From NCBI RefSeq assembly GCF_016892605.1, contig NZ_JAFEMV010000002.1:434001-498000 (forward strand): a stretch of DNA of 64,000 bases, read 5' to 3'. Made by a program: the position numbers and the translations under genes. The DNA is from Desemzia sp. RIT 804 (GTDB lineage: Bacteria > Bacillota > Bacilli > Lactobacillales > Carnobacteriaceae). The notes beneath the pieces were generated by a model. It searched no databases and had not been told where the DNA came from. It worked only from the letters and a program-made list of their open reading frames with translations. This document shows, one piece after another, positions 18,088 through 26,257 of the stretch. Positions within the stretch are counted from its first letter, which is position 1. Each line of letters starts with the position of its first letter.

Positions 18088-18263
18088 GTTAGCCTCTTTC
18101 GTCCTTTTTTTACAGTATAACAGGATTTCTCTTAGATGTATAAGCATTCTGTAGATATATTTCACTTGATGGATTTTTGGACACAATTCAATCATTTGGG
18201 TTCGCTTCCAAATTTTGTTACTATATTAGTGAACATAAGCTAACTAAAGGAGGAATTTGTACG

Positions 18264-18821
18264 ATGGTAAAAAAAGTAATTGGTGGATACATTTCTGTAG
18301 AAGAAGCAGCTGCCGAAATAGAACATTTATTAACAGATGGATACACTTCATCAGATATTGTTGTCGTAACAAACAGTGCCAATAAAGGCGCTTTAGAATC
18401 TCTTACTGTAGCAAATGTAAATCCCGTAGCGGACAAAAAAGGTGTCGCAAAAGGACATCCAAATCTGTTTGATTATGGTGACGAGAACAATCCTCTTGGA
18501 CCATACAACTTAGGGGCAGAAACAACTGAACATTACAACAAAACAATTAAGCACGGTGGTTACGTCATTTTATCCGAACAAAGAGAAGGAGCAAATGGAA
18601 AAGGTACAGATTTAAATCGTTCTCCAATCAAAACAAAAAGCGATCCTACTCTTTCGAATATTGGTGAAGTATCTGAATCTTATCGAGGAAAACCCACTGA
18701 CACAGATGAAGAGCCTTCATTAGGCGGTATTCCTGCAAAAACTTCTGACAAAGAACAATTCGTTAACGAAAAGAACATCCCATTTTCTCCAGGAACTCCT
18801 AGAGACCCTAGCGAATCTTAA
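18264..18821 (+). CDS. General stress protein (YflT/GSP17M-like)
   Basis: The 185-residue soluble protein begins KKVIGGYISVEEAAAEIEHL and continues with a TSSDIVVVTNS strand, a pattern of the general-stress 17M/YflT domain (about residues 1-110, ending in a GGYVILSEQ strand). The remainder is low complexity and rich in Pro, Thr, Asp and Ser. Biochemical function of the family is unknown. The start is set at ATG 18264 by AAAGGAGG 9 nt upstream. It is monocistronic with a strong terminator. No clear sigma-B promoter is visible. Confidence 0.8.
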   Translation: MVKKVIGGYISVEEAAAEIEHLLTDGYTSSDIVVVTNSANKGALESLTVANVNPVADKKGVAKGHPNLFDYGDENNPLGPYNLGAETTEHYNKTIKHGGYVILSEQREGANGKGTDLNRSPIKTKSDPTLSNIGEVSESYRGKPTDTDEEPSLGGIPAKTSDKEQFVNEKNIPFSPGTPRDPSES

Positions 18822-18831
18822 TAAAAATCCC

Positions 18832-18867
18832 AAAAAGACCAGAGGATCAATGTCCTCTGGTCTTTTT
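18832..18867 (+). terminator. Terminator of the general stress gene
   Basis: AAAAAGACCAGAGGA (18832-18846) pairs with TCCTCTGGTCTTTTT (18853-18867) around a 6-nt loop. Confidence 0.95.
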
Positions 18868-19019
18868 GATTGTAGTTCTATAAGGGGTTTTCATAATGTA
18901 ACAACTGTCTAGATATTTATTTTAGAGCAGCACTAATTTACTACTACAGTCGCTTCAAAAAACTTCATTAATATTGTTTTTTTATATAGTTCCTACTATT
19001 CATCACCAGCAAATTTCTC

Positions 19020-19155
19020 TTGACGCCTTGCTCCACGCTCTTTTTAAAACGAGTTGCAAAAGTCAGCTCTCACTCCTAAAAACCAACAGACCAGCGTTAG
19101 GTAAAAAGCACCTTATTCTGGTCTGTTGGTTTTTATCCGATGAGCTGAACGCCTT
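19020..19155. repeat. Modular intergenic palindrome element B
   Basis: A 17-bp perfect stem, AAAAACCAACAGACCAG (19078-19094) with its complement (19118-19134), lies between TTTTTAAAACGAG…GTCAGCTC on the left and GATGAGCTGAACGCC on the right. These flanks resemble those of elements near 9204, 24757 and 39375, while the stem is unrelated. It lies just past the stop of the minus-strand VOC gene and can act as its terminator. The rest of the gap 18868-19019 shows nothing recognisable. Confidence 0.65.
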
Positions 19156-19158
19156 ATT

Positions 19159-20016
19159 CTACGCTATTTCGATAATGATTTGGATTCCGTTTGGATCGTC
19201 TAGAGCAATCGTGTTGGCTGCTTCATCCAATTTGTAAGCATAGTCTTTTGCGTCTAAAGCTTCTTTCACTTTAGCAAAGTCTTCTGCAGAGTCCAATTCG
19301 ATGGTATAGTAATCCATTCCTCGAGTTCCTTTAGGAGCTGCTGGGATATTTGTTCCTGCCCAGACGTTAGAACCGATTTGGTGATGGTACAATCCAGCTG
19401 CGAAAAATTTCGCTTGCGATCCAAAATTGAATTTCAAATCGAAGCCTAATAAATCTTGATAAAAGTTTTCTGTTTTTTGCAAATCAGATACAAATAAGTG
19501 AACATGTCCCATATAGGTTCCAGCTGGCATGCCTTTAAAAGCTTCTGCAGCTTCTGCAATAACGCCTTCTGCATCCATTGGCTCTGTTACCCCTGCAATA
19601 TCGCCATTTTCACGGACATCCCAATCACTTACTGGTTTATCACGATAGATTTCGATTCCGTTTCCCTCTGGATCATCCAAATAAAGAGCTTCACTATAGC
19701 CATGGTCACTAGCCCCAGTTAGAGGATATTTAGCGGATAATAAATGGTATAAAATTTCCCCTAAGTCTTTTCTAGAAGGTACTAGAAACGCTAAATGGTA
19801 TAGCCCTGCAAAACGGCCTCTTTCTCCTGATTCAGGTACTTCTTGCAAGGTCAAGATAACTTTTTCTTCTCCATGAGGACCAAAAGAAATTTCCTTAGCC
19901 GATTCAGATTTGATATCTAAACCAATATATAAATTATAAAAATTTTTCATGTTCTCTAAATTTTCAACATTCAATACAACTTTTCCAATTTTTGTGTTCT
20001 CATTTAATTTAAACAT
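19159..20016 (-). CDS. Two-domain VOC (glyoxalase/extradiol dioxygenase-like) protein
   Basis: The 285-residue protein contains two pairs of beta-alpha-beta-beta-beta VOC modules. The first starts KIGKVVLNVENLENMKNFY and ends DDPEGNGIEIYRD; the second starts GHVHLFVSDLQKTENFYQDL and ends LDDPNGIQIIIE. Candidate metal ligands are the His in GLYHLAF, the His in GHVHLFV and a Glu near the C-terminus. The layout matches the CatE/catechol-2,3-dioxygenase-like family of Firmicutes, several of which detoxify catechols or quinones. The substrate is unknown. An AAAGGG ribosome site precedes the ATG. Confidence 0.85.
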   Translation of the reverse strand: MFKLNENTKIGKVVLNVENLENMKNFYNLYIGLDIKSESAKEISFGPHGEEKVILTLQEVPESGERGRFAGLYHLAFLVPSRKDLGEILYHLLSAKYPLTGASDHGYSEALYLDDPEGNGIEIYRDKPVSDWDVRENGDIAGVTEPMDAEGVIAEAAEAFKGMPAGTYMGHVHLFVSDLQKTENFYQDLLGFDLKFNFGSQAKFFAAGLYHHQIGSNVWAGTNIPAAPKGTRGMDYYTIELDSAEDFAKVKEALDAKDYAYKLDEAANTIALDDPNGIQIIIEIA

Positions 20017-20116
20017 ATTTTACCCTTTCTTGTACCCGTGTTTTTAACTTACTTTTTATAAGCATAAAGGTTTATTCCACTAAATACAAGGATAAAATTA
20101 CTTCTTTCTTAAAATC

Positions 20117-20857
20117 TTATTTCCACATAATGCTTAGTTCACAATTAACTGTTTCACCTGTAGTGATTTTGTGTGCTGTCAGCACTTTTCCATCTTCTAA
20201 TTCTGTCATACTGACTGAACTGGTGATCATATTTCCATAGTGGACTTCTTTTTCAAACTTAATATTCACATAGTTTAATTCGTGAGATGTCAAAAAATCG
20301 TATTCCAAAGCATCTAGTGCCCAATCAAAATATTTTGAGTTATTGACGTGTTGATTGCGGTCGATATCTAAAAACCGTACACGGTATTCGGTTGAAGTTA
20401 CCTTCTCATCGACTTTTTCTGGTTTAGGCGTACGAACTAATTTTTTGTTGAATTCAGCCTCATAGGGCATTATAATTTCTTCCGGGATGCGCGCCATTTT
20501 CCGATTCACCATATCGATCAAAGCGAACGTTGTTTTAGCAGTGACACACTCTTCTCCATTTGAATCGTATACTTTGAATTCGCGGTAACAAAACAATTTA
20601 TTGTACGACAAAGCTTGTGTTGTAATCGTAATTTCTTCAGCAAATTCAGGTACACGATTGAATTTCATTTCGTATTGCAAAATGACCCACGATAAACCCA
20701 TTTCATTTACAAAGTCATCTCCAACACCTAACAAATGACTTTGTTCACCAGATGTATGTATCATAATATTGACCAGCATAGGCAAAGTCATTTTCTTATT
20801 AGTATCGCACTCATAATATTTTACCAAATGTCTTGATTCATAAATTTTCCCACTCAT
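20117..20857 (-). CDS. Acyl-ACP thioesterase
   Basis: The 246-residue protein is a double hot-dog acyl-ACP thioesterase (plant FatA/bacterial family). The first hot-dog starts near YYECDTNKKMTLPMLVNIM; the second carries the catalytic segment LDIDRNQHVNNSKYFDW with Asn and His. The enzyme releases free fatty acids from ACP in the cytosol, perhaps to tune membrane lipid composition. A weak GAGG-type ribosome site lies before the ATG. It stands between the VOC gene (100 bp) and the exporter operon, whose terminator separates them. Confidence 0.9.
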   Translation of the reverse strand: MSGKIYESRHLVKYYECDTNKKMTLPMLVNIMIHTSGEQSHLLGVGDDFVNEMGLSWVILQYEMKFNRVPEFAEEITITTQALSYNKLFCYREFKVYDSNGEECVTAKTTFALIDMVNRKMARIPEEIIMPYEAEFNKKLVRTPKPEKVDEKVTSTEYRVRFLDIDRNQHVNNSKYFDWALDALEYDFLTSHELNYVNIKFEKEVHYGNMITSSVSMTELEDGKVLTAHKITTGETVNCELSIMWK

Positions 20858-20913
20858 TTAATGGCCTCATTTCATTTTATTCATATCATTAAGAATACCA
20901 CAAAAACTGAGTA

Positions 20914-20958
20914 CGAAAAAAGACCCACAAATTAGAGCTGTTGATCTAATTTGTGGGT
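20914..20958 (-). terminator. Terminator of the ABC exporter operon
   Basis: ACCCACAAATTAG (20923-20935) pairs with CTAATTTGTGGGT (20946-20958). On the minus strand the stem is followed by CUUUUUU. Confidence 0.9.
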
Positions 20959-20975
20959 AAAGTTAATTTTATTCT

Positions 20976-22757
20976 TTACACTTTTTGCAATAAATCTGAT
21001 TGTGTACGATACAATTGATAATACAGACCTTTTTTCTCTATCAATTCTTCGTGACTACCAGCCTCAAGGATTTTTTTATCGCCAATATAGAAAATACGGT
21101 CACTATTCCGGATCGTCGATAATCTGTGGGCAACAATAAATGCTGTCCGCCCTTCAAGCAATCGATCCAAACCTTCTTGCAAAAGGATTTCCGTTTGGGT
21201 ATCGATACTGGAAGTAGCTTCATCCAGAATCAGTACTTTAGGATCTGCCAGTAATGTTCTAGCAAAAGAAATCAACTGCCGTTGACCGGCTGACAACGTA
21301 CTGCCTCGTTCTTGCACAACTGTTCGATAGTCATGTTTCATATCGTTGATGAATTCTTCTGCACGAACGATTTTTGCTGCTTCAATGATTTCTTCTCTTG
21401 TAGCATCTAGTTTCCCATAACGAATATTTTCTAAGATCGTTCCTGAAAAGATAAAAGTATCTTGCAACATGACCCCTACTTGATTACGCAGCGAATCCAG
21501 CGTTACATTACGTATATCGATGCCATCAATTAGAATAGCTCCTTTTTGCACATCATAAAAACGACTAATTAAATTGGTGATCGTTGATTTCCCAGCTCCA
21601 GTCGGTCCTACGAGCGCTATAGTTTCACCAGGTTTCACATGGAAATTCAATTCTTCAAAAATCGTTTGCCCTTCTTTGTAACCGAAAGTCACGTCTTTGA
21701 ACTCCACATCTCCTTTTACAGGAGGCATTTCAAAAGCATTTTCTGAGTCCTTGATGCTAGGTTCTACATCCATTAATTCAAATACTCGCTCCAAATAAAC
21801 AGACCCTGAAACCAGAGAGTTGTAAAAGTTTCCTAAGTTGATGATCGGATTCCAAAAGTTGTTCACATAACCTACGAAAGCAATTAAAATACCTGTTGAA
21901 ACATCTACTCCAAGCCCTCTGATTCCTGCAAAATAAATGAAGGCAATCGTGACTGTTGCAATATTTTGGACAAAAGGTCCTAATAAAAACTGAATCCGAA
22001 CGGCTCTCATCCAAGCTTTTCGTTGGTTATCACTAAATTTGGAAAAAATATCGTAATTCATCCCTTCACGAGTATAGGATTGAGTAGTTTTTATTCCCGC
22101 AATACTTTCATGGATATAGGCATTTAAATTAGCTTGTTCTACACTCAGTTCATCGTAAGCCACGCGTTGTTTATTTTTGATTACTAGTGTGATCACAAAT
22201 AAAACTGGTAATAAAATAAAACTGTATAGTGTTAATGTAGCATTTAGAGAGAGCATAAATGCCAAAGTAACTACGATACTTAAAATATCTGACAAGACAT
22301 TAATAACACCATTTGATAATAAATCACTTAAAGTATTAATGTAGTTGACCACTCGAGTTAAAATTTTTCCATGCGGCCTTGTATCATAAAACGAAAACGA
22401 AAGCCGTTGCAAATGGTTAAACAGACCAGACCTCATATCTCTTAATACATTTTGCCCTAGTTCTGTAATGTTGTACAACCGATAACGTACAGCTGCTCCA
22501 TTTAAGAAAATAGCCAGTGTATACAAAATAGTGATCCAAATAAGCTGAGTTGTATCTTGGTTTGGAATAGTATCATCAATGATGATACTGGTTAAAAACG
22601 GTCCTAATACTAGAACTAAGTTGGAAAAGATAATGACTGCAAATATTTTCATAATAGAAAATTTATAGGGCGCTAAATAAGCTCCTATTCTTTTATAATC
22701 TTCTTTATTAAACTTAGTTCCTAACTGTTTATCCTCTTCGAAACTATTCTCTGCCAT
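20976..22757 (-). CDS. ABC exporter half-transporter with canonical ATPase site (LmrD/YheH-like)
   Basis: The 593-residue protein has an N-terminal six-helix exporter domain (about residues 30-330) and a C-terminal ABC domain: Walker A GPTGAGKST, Q-loop MLQDTFIFSG, signature LSAGQRQL, Walker B VLILDEATSSID with catalytic Glu, and H-loop VAHRLST. It is the second gene of a pair; its ATG is 2 bp past the preceding stop, with GGAGG upstream. Its partner has degenerate catalytic residues, so the two should form an asymmetric heterodimer like LmrCD or BmrCD. The natural substrate is unknown; multidrug export is typical of the family. Confidence 0.92.
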   Translation of the reverse strand: MAENSFEEDKQLGTKFNKEDYKRIGAYLAPYKFSIMKIFAVIIFSNLVLVLGPFLTSIIIDDTIPNQDTTQLIWITILYTLAIFLNGAAVRYRLYNITELGQNVLRDMRSGLFNHLQRLSFSFYDTRPHGKILTRVVNYINTLSDLLSNGVINVLSDILSIVVTLAFMLSLNATLTLYSFILLPVLFVITLVIKNKQRVAYDELSVEQANLNAYIHESIAGIKTTQSYTREGMNYDIFSKFSDNQRKAWMRAVRIQFLLGPFVQNIATVTIAFIYFAGIRGLGVDVSTGILIAFVGYVNNFWNPIINLGNFYNSLVSGSVYLERVFELMDVEPSIKDSENAFEMPPVKGDVEFKDVTFGYKEGQTIFEELNFHVKPGETIALVGPTGAGKSTITNLISRFYDVQKGAILIDGIDIRNVTLDSLRNQVGVMLQDTFIFSGTILENIRYGKLDATREEIIEAAKIVRAEEFINDMKHDYRTVVQERGSTLSAGQRQLISFARTLLADPKVLILDEATSSIDTQTEILLQEGLDRLLEGRTAFIVAHRLSTIRNSDRIFYIGDKKILEAGSHEELIEKKGLYYQLYRTQSDLLQKV

Positions 22758-22759
22758 CG

Positions 22760-24502
22760 TCAGCCCTCCTCAACTTCTGATCGTCCAAGTTGCTCGTTAT
22801 AAATATCATAATAAGCACCTTGTTTTTGAAGCAATTCCTGATGCTGTCCTCGCTCAATGATTTTCCCTTTAGACAAGATAATGATTTCGTCAGCATTTTT
22901 GACAGATGAGATTCGGTTTGCAATAATAAATGTCGTCTTTTGATAACTCACATTTTTCATACCTTCTTGGATCTTCACTTCTGTTTCCATATCAACCGCT
23001 GAAGTCGTATCGTCTAAAATTAAAATAGATGGATCTTTCATCAATCCACGAGCTAGTGACAGCCGTTGTTTTTGCCCGCCCGACAAGCCACTCCCTCTTT
23101 CTCCCAAATAAGTTTGGTATTGTTCCGGCATTTTTTCAATAAACGGACTAGCATCAGCGACTCGAGCCATTTTTTGAACATTTTCAAGTGTAGCTTTTGG
23201 CGTCCCATAAGAAATGTTTTTCTTGATAGTGTCAGAAAATAAGAAAACGTCTTGCATGACGATCGATATATTTTGTCTTAATTCCCGTACGTTCCAATTT
23301 TTGATATCTTCTCCGTCAATCAATACTTTTCCTTCTGTAGGATCAAAGAAGCGAGAGATCAGATTTACTAAAGTAGATTTTCCTGAACCTGTTTCTCCCA
23401 AAATACCAATTGTTTGACCAGGAGCTGCCTTCAGTGAAATATTCTCCAATACTTTATTGTCTGGATCATCCGCAAAAGCAAAGGATACATTTTGAAACGC
23501 TACTTCTCCTCTGATGCGCTTTTCTCTTCTCTGCAGCTCCACAGGAATCAGCGGTTGAGCAGACAGCATTTCTCGAATTTTGTACGTAGCTGTAATAAAG
23601 CGTTGAGAGTCATTCATATACCCCCCAATATTCCGCATAGGGGCATTCAACATCCAAACCAAACCATTGAAAGCAACCAGTTCACCAACAGTCATCAAGC
23701 CAGTGATAGCAAAGAAACCTCCTAATCCAATAGAAATAACGGATAACAAACCAGCTAACGTCTCTAATACTGGCAAATACGTTCGCGAAATCCGAGCAGA
23801 AAATAAATTACGCTCCCGATAATCCTCATTCCGTTTGTTAAACTTTTTAGTTTCGTAATCTTCATTTGCAAAAGCTTTAACGACTTTGTTACCTCCAATA
23901 TTCTCTTCTACCATTGAGTTTAATCTGGCAAAACTTTCTCGAATCTCGTAATAAGCTGCATTTGCCCGCGAAGACAGCATAACTGTCAATATCCCAATAA
24001 ATGGTGTGACAATTAACATAGCCAGCATCAACCGCCACTGAATACCACCTAAAAAAGCAATAGCGGAAATAAAAAGCACTATATTATCTAATACATTAAA
24101 ATATACCCAAGAAACGGCATGCCGAATGGCATCTGTATCCCCAGTCATCCGCGCCATGATATCCCCGACACGAGTCGTATTAAAGAAAACAAAATCCATT
24201 TCTTGTAATTTGACGTATAAATCTTCCCGAATTTGAAACAAGACATCCTGTCCAATCGTTTCAAACATCATTTGATAAACATAACGCAAAACTGTTCGCA
24301 AGACTGTCGCTGCGACCATAATGATCAACAGCGGCACCAACAAGGAACCACGCTCATTATCAATTACTTCGTCTACAATCATTCCACCAATATAAGGTGT
24401 CACAATATTTAACAAAGCCACCAAAACTGTCCACAAACTCGCCCAAAACCAATTTACCTTACTAGGCTTAATATATTGCCAAACCCAACGAAAACTCGCC
24501 AT
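22760..24502 (-). CDS. ABC exporter half-transporter with degenerate ATPase residues (LmrC/YheI-like)
   Basis: The 580-residue protein has six transmembrane helices followed by an ABC domain with Walker A GETGSGKST and signature LSGGQKQR. Walker B is ILILDDTTSAVD, with Asp at the catalytic Glu position, and the H-loop reads IIANRIS with Asn for His. These are the marks of the inactive-site subunit of heterodimeric exporters. I use ATG 24502 (MASFRWVWQY), with GGAGGGG about 8-11 nt upstream; earlier in-frame starts would overlap that box. First gene of a two-gene operon. Confidence 0.92.
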   Translation of the reverse strand: MASFRWVWQYIKPSKVNWFWASLWTVLVALLNIVTPYIGGMIVDEVIDNERGSLLVPLLIIMVAATVLRTVLRYVYQMMFETIGQDVLFQIREDLYVKLQEMDFVFFNTTRVGDIMARMTGDTDAIRHAVSWVYFNVLDNIVLFISAIAFLGGIQWRLMLAMLIVTPFIGILTVMLSSRANAAYYEIRESFARLNSMVEENIGGNKVVKAFANEDYETKKFNKRNEDYRERNLFSARISRTYLPVLETLAGLLSVISIGLGGFFAITGLMTVGELVAFNGLVWMLNAPMRNIGGYMNDSQRFITATYKIREMLSAQPLIPVELQRREKRIRGEVAFQNVSFAFADDPDNKVLENISLKAAPGQTIGILGETGSGKSTLVNLISRFFDPTEGKVLIDGEDIKNWNVRELRQNISIVMQDVFLFSDTIKKNISYGTPKATLENVQKMARVADASPFIEKMPEQYQTYLGERGSGLSGGQKQRLSLARGLMKDPSILILDDTTSAVDMETEVKIQEGMKNVSYQKTTFIIANRISSVKNADEIIILSKGKIIERGQHQELLQKQGAYYDIYNEQLGRSEVEEG

Positions 24503-24603
24503 AAACTCACACCCCTCCTTAACCAATTACTTAAATCATAAACCATAACCTAAAACCATAAAATGGACATAACAAACAAAAACAATGGATAAAATTTAAG
24601 GAT

Positions 24604-24710
24604 GCTAAGAGGCTTTGGGAGCAATGAAGCAAAAACAGGAAAATCTGATTGGGGTGCTCTTTTCCCCAAACAGATTTTATCTTTTTTGCAAAATTGCTAA
24701 GCCTCTTAGC
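24604..24710. repeat. Modular intergenic palindrome element C1
   Basis: GCTAAGAGGCT (24604-24614) pairs with AGCCTCTTAGC (24700-24710). Nested inside, GCAAT (24621-24625) pairs with ATTGC (24693-24697), and AAAATCTG…GGGG pairs with CCCC…CAGATTTT around TGCTCTTTT. The whole 107 bp can fold as one long hairpin and has T-runs on the plus strand. AGCCTCTTAGC is repeated just downstream (near 24730). Confidence 0.85.
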
Positions 24711-24756
24711 TGACAATCAATATGCGAAGAGCCTCTTAGCTCACGAAAGATATGGA

Positions 24757-24854
24757 GCTGGCTTGGGAGACATGAAGAAAAAACAGGGACTGCCTCTTGT
24801 GATGCTTTTCAATCACAAGAGGCAGTCATCTTTTTTTCATAATGTCTAGCCAGC
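24757..24854. repeat. Modular intergenic palindrome element C2
   Basis: GCTGGCT (24757-24763) pairs with AGCCAGC (24848-24854); AGACAT and ATGTCT pair inside; and GACTGCCTCTTGTGAT (24788-24803) pairs perfectly with 24812-24827. The outer plan (TTGGGAG, ACATGAAG, AAACAGG) parallels C1 but the inner stem is unrelated. A third leading edge (GAGGCTTTGGGAGCAATAA, from ~24883) has no matching far end. The gap 24503-25067 otherwise holds only the AraC-gene upstream region. Confidence 0.85.
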
Positions 24855-25067
24855 GGAGTTCGTTTTAAAAGCAGAAACTATAAGAGGCTTTGGGAGCAAT
24901 AAAACATAAATAGGAACTACTTTTTTAAGCATTTTCAAAGTAAATCAACTTTCTTCTTATTTTTTCAATCCTGTTTATTGAGTTCGCTTTTCAGATAACC
25001 TATAATTTAGTTATAAACACATCAAATTCTTGAAAAGAATCACCGCAAAATAAAATGGGGTGCATGT

Positions 25068-25910
25068 ATGTTGAAAATTGATGCAAAAATATTTAATCCA
25101 GAAATCTTATATATCTTTGATGCACAATCTAAAGGAAGTTTCTGCAGCAAAAACCATCATCATGATTTTGTGGAAATGAGTGTGATTGTAAGTGGAGAAA
25201 TTTTCTATAATATAGAAGGAAAAGCAACTCATCTGAATGAACAAACAGTTGTACTTTTTAATCCAGGAATCAGTCATTATGAATACTCTGATGCTGAAAT
25301 GTCAAACGTACAGCTTCATATCGGGATTCGAAATTTCAATATTGATCGCTTTCCAAAGGACTACTTCCCTATCACAAACCCAATTATTAAACTATCCGAA
25401 CACAATAGTGCTTTCTTTGAGACTTGCCAAGAAATTCTACTCGAACGAGAGCAGTCTAAACAAGGTTCAGAGCTACTGTTGAAATCATTAGTATTGAAAT
25501 TATTTGTATTGCTTTTAAGAGATGCTCCAATGGTGCCATTAACTGAAAGCTCCTTATTGCTGACAAAAGAAGAACAAGAAAAGATCAGCTTAGTAGACGA
25601 AGTAGTTCACTACTTGGAAAATAACTATATGGAAGACATTACCGTAAACCAAATTGCTCATCATTTTTACACAAGTCCAGCTTCTTTATCACGTATGTTC
25701 AAAGATCGAACCGGAGAAACATTGATCAATTACCTTATTCAATTAAGACTTTCTAAAGCAAAAGAAATCATTGAAGAAGATATGGAAATCAGTATTCGTC
25801 AGATATCAAAGCTCGTTGGCTACGAAGATGCTTACTACTTCAGTAAATTATTTAAAAAATATTACGGCAAGCCGCCAACACTATTCCAAAAAGAAATGAA
25901 ATTTAAATAA
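25068..25910 (+). CDS. AraC-family transcriptional regulator
   Basis: The 280-residue protein has an N-terminal cupin-like sensor (SKNHHHDFVEMSVIVSGE near 28-45, VLFNPGISHYE) and a C-terminal pair of helix-turn-helix motifs (VNQIAHHFYTSPASLSRMFK, then ISKLVGYEDAYYFSKLFKKY). Members with this cupin usually respond to sugars. A GGGGTG box precedes the ATG. The nearest genes are a convergent symporter and a divergent exporter, so no target is obvious. A hairpin over the stop codon (25893-25920) with T6 ends the transcript. Confidence 0.88.
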   Translation: MLKIDAKIFNPEILYIFDAQSKGSFCSKNHHHDFVEMSVIVSGEIFYNIEGKATHLNEQTVVLFNPGISHYEYSDAEMSNVQLHIGIRNFNIDRFPKDYFPITNPIIKLSEHNSAFFETCQEILLEREQSKQGSELLLKSLVLKLFVLLLRDAPMVPLTESSLLLTKEEQEKISLVDEVVHYLENNYMEDITVNQIAHHFYTSPASLSRMFKDRTGETLINYLIQLRLSKAKEIIEEDMEISIRQISKLVGYEDAYYFSKLFKKYYGKPPTLFQKEMKFK

Positions 25911-25926
25911 ATTTCATTTCTTTTTT
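25893..25926 (+). terminator. Terminator overlapping the AraC-type stop codon
   Basis: GAAATGAAATTT (25893-25904) pairs with AAATTTCATTTC (25909-25920), followed by T6. The TAA stop lies at the loop/downstream arm. Confidence 0.8.
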
Positions 25927-26043
25927 ATTGTGATGCATTTTGAATTAGGTTTACCTCCTGAATTAACACAAATTGCGTGCTGTAACTTGTAAACAAAAAA
26001 AGTAACTGGAACAAAGTTAATCCTCGTCTCTTTCTTTGCTTTT

Positions 26044-26090
26044 CAGAACAGAACGCAGCTAGTAAGTAAATATCAGCAATTTTCTAACTG
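26044..26090. repeat. Dispersed intergenic motif, copy 2
   Basis: CAGAACAGAACGCAGCTAG and the following AAGTAAAT…CAGCAATTTT resemble 5395-5445. The rest of the 25911-26257 gap contains two terminators and nothing else recognisable. Confidence 0.5.
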
Positions 26091-26156
26091 TACTGCAAAG
26101 TAGAATGTCTATAGTTTTTGAAGCGTATTTTGAAATAGTCCACTAATACAAATAAA

Positions 26157-26196
26157 AACCATTTCTGCTGATGAATATTCACCAGCAGAAATGGTT
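26157..26196 (-). terminator. Terminator of the symporter gene
   Basis: AACCATTTCTGCTG (26157-26170) pairs perfectly with CAGCAGAAATGGTT (26183-26196). On the minus strand GGTTTTTATT follows. Confidence 0.9.
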
Positions 26197-26257
26197 TTGC
26201 TTTAAGCTTATTTAATTTAGTAGATCAAAATGACTTTTGTTCTATCTCTTTTTTGAT

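Noticed and set aside
18177-18263. Upstream extension and sigma-B promoter for the general stress gene
   Set aside because: The strong AAAGGAGG site fixes the start at 18264, and no GTTT/GGGTAT pair with proper spacing is present.
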